Below are positions 1-6,202 of a stretch of DNA of 64,000 nucleotides, piece by piece. The position numbers were made by a program, and so were the translations under genes. This DNA comes from Anaerovorax odorimutans (GTDB lineage: Bacteria > Bacillota > Clostridia > Peptostreptococcales > Anaerovoracaceae): NCBI RefSeq assembly GCF_024459955.1, contig NZ_JANFXK010000007.1, forward strand, positions 119,295-183,294, written 5' to 3'. How positions within the stretch are numbered: position 1 is the stretch's first letter; each line of letters opens with the position of its first letter. The notes beneath the pieces are model-generated. The model ran no database searches. It was given only the letters and a program-made list of their open reading frames with translations, and was not told the origin of the DNA.

Positions 1-34
1 TGACTTCCACTAACCTGACATTTATACTGGCAGT

Positions 35-104
35 AACAGCAGGCCTGCTACTAGTTTCCAATTTATTGGACTCCGTAGTTATTGCAAAGGGCCTGCTTGT
101 TTTT
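35..104 (+). ncRNA. Closed-hairpin small RNA unit A
   Basis: A -10 element TATACT (23-28) lies 17 bases after TGACT at 1-5, which would read TTGACT if the base just outside the window is T. The expected transcript start falls on the arm AACAGCAGGCC (35-45). This pairs with GGCCTGC (90-96) plus TTGTT, with one bulge, and a T-rich tract ends at 104. An inner hairpin CCAAT/ATTGG is at 58-69. The unit overlaps, antisense, the 3' end of a minus-strand cassette fragment. Confidence 0.5.
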
Positions 105-417
105 CTGTTTGTACTTTAACTGAATACAGTGAACCAAAATCAACGGTTTCATCCTTGTTTCTTTTGTTGTTCTTTACTACGAAATATACGGGAATACTAT
201 TATCATCAAATGTTTTACCATATTCAAGCATAATATCTACCGACCATGAATGATTGTTCTCTGGTTTTGTTTCATTAATTTTTATAGCATTTTTCAAATA
301 CTCATCAACATAAAGCGATACAACCAAATTGGTTTCATCCATTTTAGTGATCCCATGCTCTAACCCATCTATCCCAATCTCTATATCTTTTTGCTGATCT
401 TTATGTAAATATCTTTC
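79..417 (-). pseudogene. Remnant of large polyvalent protein domain (cassette 1 tail)
   Basis: An 87-residue open frame (79-342) extends upstream in the same frame to about 417, reading residues such as D-I-E-I-G-I-D-G-L-E-H-G before the first ATG. It resembles the better preserved fragment at 2632-3141, sharing E-Y-L-K-N-A-I-K-I-N-E and F-G-S-L-Y-S-V. I take it for an LPD3-like or toxin-associated domain of phage and ICE large polyvalent proteins, but the assignment is tentative. The preceding junction peptide (around 445-500) is in a different frame, so this is a frameshifted remnant. The last codons are antisense to RNA unit A. Confidence 0.5.
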
Positions 418-419
418 AT

Positions 420-965
420 ATCCGGCTTTTCTGTTAAGCTTTCATAGTCGATTAGAGCCTGTTCGTTTGGATGGCCTTTGAAAGAGAACCATTTCTTGTT
501 CTTTGCTTTTTCCATTGCTAGTTCCATAGCGGTTGGTTCTTTTTTGTCATTCATATTATTGACAACATCGTCATAGTATGTTACTTTACTGATAAAATCA
601 TACTTGATTAATCCTACGGGCAATTGCAGCCCATTAATGGCGCTTAACCAAGTATGGTTTTTTCTTTATCAGGATTTATATATAAAATGTCACTCGTATT
701 TATCAACCCCTGGACCTTTGAATCTCCATAAGCACTTGCTATTTTAGCAAAGTTTAATACTCTTCCCCTCTTATTCTTAGGATTCAACTGCATTGCCACT
801 AATACCGGCATATTATCTGGGTAAACCTCACCTAATAATGCAATACTATTAAGCCTTGTCTTGGATTGCATTACAATGATAGGGTCTTCAAGAATCTGCG
901 GAACGTTTTTAAGAACGTCAATCGTCATCTCATGATGGTCATTTAAACGTTCCTTCTTTTTTCTG
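420..965 (-). pseudogene. MuF-C-like toxin domain remnant, frameshifted
   Basis: Two frames together make one domain. The upstream part (about 644-965) reads through H-H-E-M-T-I-D-V-L, Q-S-K-T-R-L-N-S-I, L-N-P-K-N-K-R-G-R and K-I-A-S-A-Y to I-L-Y-I-N-P-D-K. The downstream part (420-623) continues with G-L-Q-L-P-V-G and the junction H-P-N-E-Q-A-L-I-D-Y-E-S-L. This series matches my memory of the C-terminal domain of phage MuF proteins, a polymorphic-toxin-like module. The frame breaks near 623-644. Bases 470-650 are repeated at about 3700-3865. Codons upstream of about 967 belong to RNA unit B read backwards and are probably not native protein. Confidence 0.6.
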
Positions 966-966
966 A

Positions 967-1296
967 TTGCCTTTTTTATTTGAGTTGGGGATACTATTAT
1001 TAGAAACAGAGCTGATAGCTGACCGCTGTTTGTCAGTTTTGACAAACATGCCAAAACCGCTAGGCTCTGTTTTTTATTGAAGTCAAATCTAAAGTTCTTA
1101 CGTTTCATACTATTGAACCTGATTTTAATGCCTTTGTTTTACATAGGCAATGGGAACTTATTTTTCCGGGGCTTTAGCCATACTTCTGCTCAGCTTACTA
1201 CCTTGTCCGTGATTTCCACATACTGTACAACAGGTCCAGAAAGAATATCGAAATACATTCCGTTGACAATGTCAAGAAGTGCTTTTATACTAATAG
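967..1296. repeat. Direct repeat R1, copy 1 (about 325 bases)
   Basis: The stretch from TTGCCT at 967 through RNA unit B to the promoter of unit C is nearly identical to 4015-4340. It includes the same 160-base spacer between the two RNA units. Differences are scattered single bases. Those in the unit's inner hairpin keep the pairing, for example TGACAAACA becomes TGGCAAACA opposite TGTTTGTCA. Confidence 0.85.
1003..1075 (+). ncRNA. Closed-hairpin small RNA unit B
   Basis: Promoter TTGCCT (967-972), 17-base spacer, GATACT (990-995). The RNA would start near 1003, at AAACAGAGC (1004-1012). This pairs with GCTCTGTTT (1064-1072), and the T-run ends at 1075. A perfect 9-base inner hairpin TGTTTGTCA/TGACAAACA is at 1027-1048. 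Units G and I are variants of the same RNA. Confidence 0.6.
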
Positions 1297-1411
1297 TATC
1301 AGAGGTAGGGGCTTGTAAACCCTGTCTATCCAGTATAGAATCCTCTGATATTTTTTCTATTAACCAGATACAATGAATCAAAACTAATGTCAGAAGCATT
1401 GATATTTGCAT
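1190..1411 (-). pseudogene. Cassette-junction fragment of a large polyvalent protein
   Basis: The reading frame contains S-D-T-I-S-I-K-A-L-L-D-I-V-N-G-M-Y-F-D-I-L, a motif that recurs with changes at about 1440-1515, 2400-2475, 2570-2640 and 4285-4345. In its most complete form (1743-2531) the motif continues into S-V-A-D-H-Y-G and Y-S-L-K-E-D, so it marks the linker before a toxin-associated domain. Here only the linker remains. The plus strand of this stretch is promoter and RNA unit C, so the two readings compete. Confidence 0.4.
1297..1356 (+). ncRNA. Closed-hairpin small RNA unit C
   Basis: A perfect promoter pair, TTGACA (1263-1268), 17 bases, TATACT (1286-1291). The RNA starts at about 1297 with TATCAGAGG (1297-1305), which pairs perfectly with CCTCTGATA (1342-1350) before TTTTTT (1351-1356). 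Inside are AGGG/CCCT and CTAT/ATAG hairpins, giving a three-way-junction shape. Unit E is a near copy. Confidence 0.65.
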
Positions 1412-1520
1412 ACAAACCGGCTAAGGTAATTTTATTTGTAATGATCTGCTATGGAATTTTGACAGAATATCGGAATATGTTTCATTGACGCCATTCAATA
1501 AATCGTATATGCTAATAGTC

Positions 1521-1578
1521 GTAGAAGTTAGGGATTAACCCCCTTGGTTGGCGTTGCCAACAGCTTCTACTATTTTTT
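1521..1578 (+). ncRNA. Closed-hairpin small RNA unit D
   Basis: Promoter TTGACG (1485-1490), 17 bases, TATGCT (1508-1513). GTAGAAG (1521-1527) pairs with CTTCTAC (1564-1570), followed by TATTTTTT (1571-1578). Inner hairpins are GGG/CCC and GTTGGC/GCCAAC. Same family as units F and H. Confidence 0.6.
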
Positions 1579-1790
1579 ACCATTAAAAAAATATAATGAA
1601 TCAAGCTCAATAAGCTCGTCTTTATCCCCACACTTCTCTGCATTTTTTCTTCCTGCATTAACAATGTCCTTCCTTGTCAAATGCCTTACATCAGCCTTGG
1701 TCAATAATACAATTTTCATATCTGGCCTTTCCGTTAGGCTTCCTAGCCGATCAGGGCCGGTTCGTCAGGATGGTCTTTGAGAGAGTATTT
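1535..1790. repeat. Direct repeat R2, copy 1
   Basis: The end of RNA unit D and the adjoining cassette tail are closely repeated at about 4365-4600, including the junction codons of the minus-strand fragments and their inactivating changes. The second copy has a short internal deletion near 4535. Confidence 0.75.
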
Positions 1791-2531
1791 TTTCTTATTG
1801 CGCATATCAACTTCCTGTGTTAAACTAGCTTTGCGAGCAGGGAACTCGTTAATGCCCTCACTATTGTGAGGGAGGTTGAGACCCTGCTCGTTTAATATTT
1901 CAACATAATGCATCCAAAATTTATTTTTTATATCGCTTTTTTTAGCTGTAACCCTTACATTGCATGGAATTTCACCTATTACAACATTCGCTTGAAAATA
2001 ATCGAACGTCGATTTCTTTTCTTCACCATGAAAATTTTTCACATCACTGGACACAATCTCTAAAGATTTAATTATTTCAGGTAGCTTTCTAATCGTTGCT
2101 AGCTTATAGAGTTTTAATTCTCGTGGTAACGTTGCAAACCGTTTTCCAGTTCCTAAAGTTTCTCTAATCCCCTTTCGCCCAATATCTATAATGGCCCCTG
2201 TTGATTCTACTTTTACCTGTAAACTTCCCGTATCACCAAAGAAACCATCATTCGTAAGAGTTGTCAAGACCTGCTTTTGGACATGGATGTAGTCATTTAA
2301 TTTCTTGATACCAAAGGGGTTAAGCGTTTCATCCTCTTTCAGCGAATACCTCACGGAGTTACCTAATTTGCTCTCCTTGCGGGTATGTCCATAATGATCT
2401 GCTACGGATTTCGGAAGAATATCAGAATACATCTCGTTGAGAATGTCAAGGAGTGCGTTTATACTAATAGTATCAGAGGTAGGGGCTTGTAAACCCTGTC
2501 TATCTAGTATAGAATCCTCTGATATTTGCAT
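1580..2531 (-). pseudogene. Large polyvalent protein cassette with LPD3-like domain, disrupted
   Basis: The best preserved cassette: a 262-residue frame (1743-2531). It starts with the linker motif (T-S-D-T-I-S-I, then S-V-A-D-H-Y-G-H), then Y-S-L-K-E-D, then a ~170-residue domain (G-R-K-G-I-R-E-T-L, V-I-G-E-I-P-C-N-V-R-V-T, F-W-M-H-Y-V-E-I-L). It ends in K-D-H-P-D-E-P-A-L-I-G and a TAG where sister copies read Y-E-S-L. One base is also missing just after. Beyond the stop the shifted frame still encodes a tail (L-T-K-A-D-V-R-H-L-T-R-K-D) down to about 1580. The domain is probably LPD3/PBECR-like; that name is from memory and unconfirmed. Confidence 0.55.
2471..2527 (+). ncRNA. Closed-hairpin small RNA unit E (weak terminator)
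   Basis: Promoter TTGAGA (2437-2442), 17 bases, TATACT (2460-2465). TATCAGAGG (2471-2479) pairs perfectly with CCTCTGATA (2516-2524), but only TTT follows, so termination looks weak. It differs from unit C at very few positions. The minus strand is the start of the 262-residue cassette frame, so both strands carry signal here. Confidence 0.45.
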
Positions 2532-2631
2532 ACAAACCGGCTAAGGTAATTTTATTCGTAGTGAACTGTTATGGAATTTTGACAGAATATCGGAATATGT
2601 CTCGTTGATGATATCCAATAAATCGGCTATA

Positions 2632-3423
2632 CTAATAGTAGTAGAAGTACGGGATTGAACCCCCGGGCTGCCTTGTGCAGAATCTTCTACTATTTTTTGC
2701 TCTTACCGAATATAAGGAGCCAAACTCTATCAACTCATCTTGACCAGTTAAAAGCCTAGAAACTACAAAGTACGCAGAAATTTTCTCACCTGCTTGATTT
2801 TCTCCATACCCTAATAAAATGTCACTATCGAAGTTCCTCTTTCCATCAGCTACTGCTTCATTTATTTTTATTGCATGTTTTAAATAGCTGTCCAAATGCA
2901 TAAAAACAATAGCAGTATACTCGTAATTTCTATCAAGACCATGTTCTATCCCTCGTTTACCTATGACAATATCTTTTTCTATGTCATCATTATGCACTAC
3001 AACCCGCCCTTGCTTATCCTTTCTGGTTAGCTTACTTAGAATTTCTCGTGCATTAGCAACCATTTGATTACGGGTCATACTTCTTACATCTTCAAGCGTT
3101 GTTGCAACTTTTGATACCTTCATATCTGGCTTTTTCACCAAGCTTTCATAGTCGATTAGGGCCTGTTCATCAGGGTGACCCTTAAGGGCATATCGGACAC
3201 CTTGTCTTAAGGATTCAAGTTTTTCCTGTTCCTTTCTTAATCCCTCATGCTTTCCTTAAATCTGCTCTTTGTTAAGGAATTGGTCTGGTACATATTTCAG
3301 AACATCAAGGTCAGAGGCGTTGATGTTTGCAAACAAATCTGTTAAAGTAATAGAAGAAGGTGACATAGGGTTGTCGTAGCTACTTTTGGAGTAGAGCGCT
3401 GCCCCATAATTGTCATCTTTTCT
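2632..3423 (-). pseudogene. Large polyvalent protein cassette with LPD-like domain, interrupted
   Basis: In one minus-strand frame from about 3423 the sequence reads a linker (Y-D-N-P-M-S-P-S, then N-A-S-D-L-D-V-L-K-Y-V-P-D-Q-F), a TAA stop near 3258, then L-R-Q-G-V-R-Y-A-L-K-G-H-P-D-E-Q-A-L-I-D-Y-E-S-L-V-K-K-P-D-M. It continues into a 169-residue domain (2632-3141) with D-I-V-I-G-K-R-G-I-E-H-G and F-G-S-L-Y-S-V. The final residues are read from the antisense of RNA unit F and look non-native. Only the internal stop breaks the module, so readthrough or translation from the downstream ATG at 3141 could still give the C-terminal domain. Confidence 0.5.
2638..2698 (+). ncRNA. Closed-hairpin small RNA unit F
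   Basis: Promoter TTGATG (2605-2610), 17 bases, TATACT (2628-2633). TAGTAGAAG (2639-2647) pairs with CTTCTACTA (2684-2692), then TTTTTT (2693-2698). The second inner hairpin is CTGC/GCAG, where units D and H have GTTGGC/GCCAAC: the bases differ but the pairing is kept. It lies antisense to the 3' end of the cassette at 2632. Confidence 0.6.
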
Positions 3424-3426
3424 ATT

Positions 3427-3952
3427 TTATTTATAAATAATTGTTACATACAATTTGTTATTCTGTCCATAAAATTCTTTTACTTCAAGTTGAACAGGAA
3501 TTAACCCCTCATCATAAAAACAGCTAACAAGTACATACACCCGTTGTAAATTACCTGTACTCCTTACAGTACCACGATATTTATCATCATGTATCTCTAA
3601 TGAGGCAACATTGTCCATTGTAGCTACGGCTTTCATATTATTAAAAACCTGCTCCTTAGTGATTTCAAAGTTTTTTACTTGCTTATATTGGGAATCTTTG
3701 AAAGAGAACCGTTTCTTGCTCTTTGCTTTTTCCATTGCTAATTCCATAGCGGTTGGTTTTTTTGTCATTCATATTATTGACAACATCGTCATAATATGTT
3801 ACTTTGCTAATAGAATCATACTTGGTTAATCCTACCGGCAATTGTAGCCCTGAGGCTCGTAACCAAGCATCGGTTCTATTTTTATTTGGGTTAACAAACA
3901 AAATCTCACTAGTATCTATCATCCTCTGGGCATTCTTCCTTGCATATTGCAC
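3427..3952 (-). pseudogene. MuF-C-like remnant fused to an unrecognised domain, frameshifted
   Basis: The upstream frame (3683-3952) carries the end of a MuF-C-like domain: R-K-N-A-Q, then S-E-I-L-F-V-N-P-N-K-N-R-T-D-A-W-L, then G-L-Q-L-P-V-G-L-T-K-Y. One extra or missing base near 3768 moves into the frame 3427-3768, which continues A-M-E-L-A-M-E-K-A-K and then a ~85-residue segment (F-E-I-T-K-E-Q-V-F-N-N-M-K, S-T-G-N-L-Q-R-V-Y-V-L-V) that I do not recognise. The N-terminal half of the MuF-C domain is missing upstream of 3952. Confidence 0.5.
3700..3865. repeat. Direct repeat R3, copy 2 (copy 1 at about 470-650)
   Basis: These bases match 470-650 over the end of the MuF-C-like domain and the A-M-E-L-A-M-E-K-A-K linker. 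One copy has a small indel that shifts the frame. After the shared stretch the two copies go into different downstream domains, as expected when C-terminal cassettes are exchanged. Confidence 0.75.
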
Positions 3953-4014
3953 TAGTCAACAAAAAGTAGACAGTTATCTTAATAAGTAGTCATTGATGGA
4001 TCAGTTCATTCTGA

Positions 4015-4340
4015 TTGCCTTTTTTATTTGAGTTGAGTATACTATTATTAGAAACAGAGTTGATGGCTGACCGCTGTTTGTCAGTTTTGGCAAACATGCC
4101 AGCACCGGTAGGCTCTGTTTTTTATTGAAGTCAAATCTAAAGTTCTTACGTTTCATACTATTGAACCTGCTTTTAATGCCTTTGTTTTACATAGGCAATG
4201 GGAACTTATTTTTCCGGGGCTTTAGCCATACTTCTGCTCAGCTTACTACCTTGTCCGTGATTTCCACATACTGTACAACAGGTCCAAAAAGAATACCGGA
4301 ATACATTCCGTTGACAATGTCAAGAAGTACTTTTATACTA
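4015..4340. repeat. Direct repeat R1, copy 2
   Basis: Near-identical partner of 967-1296. It contains RNA unit G and the promoter of unit H in the same order and spacing as units B and C. The duplication therefore covers two RNA promoters and the DNA between them rather than a protein cassette. Confidence 0.85.
4051..4123 (+). ncRNA. Closed-hairpin small RNA unit G
   Basis: Promoter TTGCCT (4015-4020), 17 bases, TATACT (4038-4043). AAACAGAG (4052-4059) pairs with CTCTGTTT (4113-4120), and the T-run ends at 4123. Inner hairpin TGTTTGTC/GGCAAACA contains a G-U pair where unit B has A-U. Confidence 0.6.
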
Positions 4341-4344
4341 ATAG

Positions 4345-4404
4345 TAGTAGAGGTTAGGGATTGCCCTCCTGGTTGGCGCTGCCAACAGCTTCTACTATTT
4401 TTTT
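4345..4404 (+). ncRNA. Closed-hairpin small RNA unit H
   Basis: Perfect promoter TTGACA (4311-4316), 17 bases, TATACT (4334-4339). TAGTAGAGG (4345-4353) pairs with CTTCTACTA (4389-4397) with one G-U, followed by seven Ts. Inner hairpins are AGGG/CCCT and GTTGGC/GCCAAC. Confidence 0.65.
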
Positions 4405-4406
4405 AC

Positions 4407-5262
4407 CATTAAAAGAATAAAGTGAATTAAACTCAATAAGCTAGTCTTTATCCCCACACTTCTCTGCATTTTTTCTTCCTGTATTAACAATGTCCTTCCT
4501 TGTCAAATGCCTTAGATCAGCCTTGGTCAATACATATCTGGCCTTTCCGTTAGGCTTTCCTAGCCGATCATGGCCGGTTCGTCAGGGTGGTCCTTTAAAG
4601 AATACTTTTTCTTATTGCTTTTTTCACTGCCATTGTCTATATTATTAGTAGAAGCCAAAGAACTTTTCGTTTTGGACGTATTGCTAGGGGTGCTTTGCAC
4701 ATCTTGCAGAAGCGAAGGCTTCTTTTTCATATAATCCTCTTTTTCCATACAGCTTGTCTTAGCAGTCAAAGTTCCTTTCCTATCAGAAGTCATGACGTAA
4801 CTTCGTATAGTCCCATCAGAGTAACATTTGCTGAGCAAGAGACTTTTTATAATTGATCCACCATGTTGGTTTTCTGTATACCGAACCTGGGCATTCCTCC
4901 TTGCATATGCACTTGCTATCTTGCTTAAATTTAATACCTTTCCTTTTTGGGATTTTGGATTTAGTTGTAATGCTGTTAATATGGGCATATCATTTGTAAA
5001 GACTTCCCCGAACAAAGTAATACTGTTCAATCTTGTTTTTGATTGTATTACAGTAATTGAATCCTCTAAAATATTGGGGACTTGTTTAATCGCATCTATT
5101 GTCATTTCATTATGGTTATTGAGTATTTTCTTAATCTTTGATTTGTCCCAAATTTTCTTTCTCAACCGGGAACTTATTCTTGACATTATTTTCAAACTTT
5201 GCTATATTCTTATGAAAGTCAGTGCTGTTTAATGCTAGTAGGTCATTGGGACCTATCGCCAC
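4407..5262 (-). pseudogene. MuF-C-like toxin cassette, multiply disrupted
   Basis: The 211-residue frame (4560-5195) carries H-N-E-M-T-I-D-A-I, Q-S-K-T-R-L-N-S-I, L-N-P-K-S-Q-K-G-K and K-I-A-S-A-Y-A-R-R-N, the core of a MuF-C-like domain. It then runs into a low-complexity linker (T-P-S-N-T-S-K-T-K-S-S-L) and Y-S-L-K-D-H-P-D-E-P-A-M-I-G, where a stop replaces Y-E-S-L. Upstream of 5195 the better coding frame is different (D-F-H-K-N-I-A-K-F-E-N-N-V-K-N-K-F-P), so the ATG at 5195 is probably not the real start. The tail beyond 4560 has further frame breaks. No intact toxin is expected. Confidence 0.55.
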
Positions 5263-5282
5263 TTGCAGTACTTGACTTTTTT
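5215..5282 (+). ncRNA. Closed-hairpin small RNA unit L
   Basis: Promoter TTGACA (5180-5185), 17 bases, TATATT (5203-5208). AAAGTCAGTGCTG (5215-5227) pairs with CAGTACTTGACTTT (5266-5279) with one bulge and one G-U, the longest closing stem of the set; the T-run ends at 5282. Inner hairpin TAGGTC/GACCTA. Its sequence is unrelated to the other units, only the design is shared. Confidence 0.6.
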
Positions 5283-5309
5283 ATTTGAAAATTGGTGGCA
5301 AAGGTGTTG

Positions 5310-5408
5310 ATGTTTGTTCAAGAACAAAAGGAAACAGAAGCTACCACCGACGGTATGACCGATACTAAGAACGGTGAGGGACCGACCATCACTTCTGTTA
5401 ACGAATAA
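5310..5408 (+). CDS. Possible 32-residue peptide, function unknown
   Basis: A short ATG frame with AAGGTG four bases upstream encodes an acidic, Thr/Glu-rich peptide with no membrane segment and no motif I recognise. It is the only plus-strand reading with a plausible ribosome site between RNA units L and I. It may equally be the end of a deleted gene. I would not rely on it. Confidence 0.2.
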   Translation: MFVQEQKETEATTDGMTDTKNGEGPTITSVNE

Positions 5409-5531
5409 TATATCAAAGAAAAAAGAAAATATCTACAAGCAGTCTGCGAAAACTAGCAAATTTGAGATTTTCGCAAAAATACTTCCCTGTTTTGATGATG
5501 TAGTAGACAATACGGTTCCGATAAAATAGAA

Positions 5532-5605
5532 AAGATGACAATTATGGGGCAGCGTAGCTACGACAACCCTATGTCACCTTCTCCTGTTACTTTAATAGAT
5601 TTTTT
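5532..5605. repeat. Inverted copy of the 3345-3425 linker
   Basis: Read on the plus strand, this stretch is nearly the same as the minus strand of 3345-3425 (the linker coding Y-D-N-P-M-S-P-S), apart from a missing short block. It shows that cassette pieces have been inverted as well as duplicated. Just before it, plus-strand codons resembling protein sequence run into a stop. Confidence 0.7.
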
Positions 5606-5735
5606 ACAACAACTCCCACAATCTCTGCCTATCAAGCTGCTCTGTATACCTTTGACGCAACTGCTAGTGCAATACAATTTTTAAAGTCGGGTTATTTTTT
5701 ATTGTCCTTTGTATCTAAATTTAGTATACTTCTAT

Positions 5736-5805
5736 AAACAGAGCTGATGGCTGACCGCTGTTTGTCAGTTTTGGCAGACATGCCAGCACCGGTAGGCTCT
5801 GTTTT
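5736..5805 (+). ncRNA. Closed-hairpin small RNA unit I
   Basis: Promoter TTGTCC (5702-5707), 17 bases, TATACT (5725-5730). AAACAGAG (5736-5743) pairs with CTCTGTTT (5797-5804). The RNA body matches units B and G, with two G-U changes in TGTTTGTC/GGCAGACA, but its promoter region differs. No cassette coding lies on the opposite strand. Confidence 0.6.
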
Positions 5806-5852
5806 ATTTATTAAATATTGCCTTTTTTATTTAAATTGGATATACTAATGCT

Positions 5853-5918
5853 AAAAGGTGCGGCATTGCTACGGCGATAGAAATTATTTTTCTGGAACTG
5901 TGGGTTCGCATCTTTTTT
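5853..5918 (+). ncRNA. Closed-hairpin small RNA unit J
   Basis: Promoter TTGCCT (5818-5823), 17 bases, TATACT (5841-5846), similar in its spacer to units B and G. AAAAGGTGCG (5853-5862) pairs with CGCATCTTTT (5907-5916) with one G-U and runs into the T-tract. Inner hairpin AGAAA/TTTCT. Outside any recognisable coding. Confidence 0.6.
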
Positions 5919-5955
5919 CTATTGTTATTTTTTTCAGACCATGTATACTATTATA

Positions 5956-6028
5956 GACAGATGTGGCGCTTACGTTATGGGACTAGGTCTCGTTTAAAAC
6001 GTGGGTTATGCCATGTCTGTTATTTTTT
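5956..6028 (+). ncRNA. Closed-hairpin small RNA unit K
   Basis: Promoter TTGTTA (5922-5927), 16 bases, TATACT (5944-5949). ACAGATGTGGC (5957-5967) pairs with GCCATGTCTGT (6010-6020) with two G-U pairs, then TATTTTTT. Nested inner hairpins ACGTT/AACGT and GGGAC/GTCTC. It is the last unit before ordinary chromosome genes. Confidence 0.6.
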
Positions 6029-6104
6029 CTGAACTTAAACTCAGTTCCATTTGGAACATCCTTTCTTAAAGCTCAAATTCTTCTGTCCTATTTTTTAACC
6101 TCTT

Positions 6105-6185
6105 CACCGTCAAACCCACAACTTTGCGTAAACAGAGAGCAATTTTAGAAAAAAGTTACCGCAATGAATTGCGCACGCGGCTGCT
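6105..6185. repeat. Short dispersed repeat S, copy 1
   Basis: Bases around GTCAAACCCACAACTTTG and GAAAAAAGTTACCGC reappear with changes near 21570-21640 in another gene-free stretch. The function is unknown; only two copies were seen. Confidence 0.4.
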
Positions 6186-6202
6186 CCGCAAGCAAAATAT
6201 GG

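Noticed and set aside
2640..2698. On the minus strand, GGTTCAATCCC followed by a 7-9 base 'acceptor-like' stem looks like the 3' half of a tRNA.
   Set aside because: There is no anticodon arm or D-arm, the T-stem does not form five pairs, and the plus-strand promoter and U-run explain the hairpin better.
1297..4404. Hairpins at cassette ends as integron attC sites.
   Set aside because: No R'/R'' core (RYYYAAC/GTTRRRY) and no integron integrase in the window.
1..6030. Diversity-generating retroelement (template/variable repeats).
   Set aside because: No reverse transcriptase, and differences between repeats are not confined to A positions.
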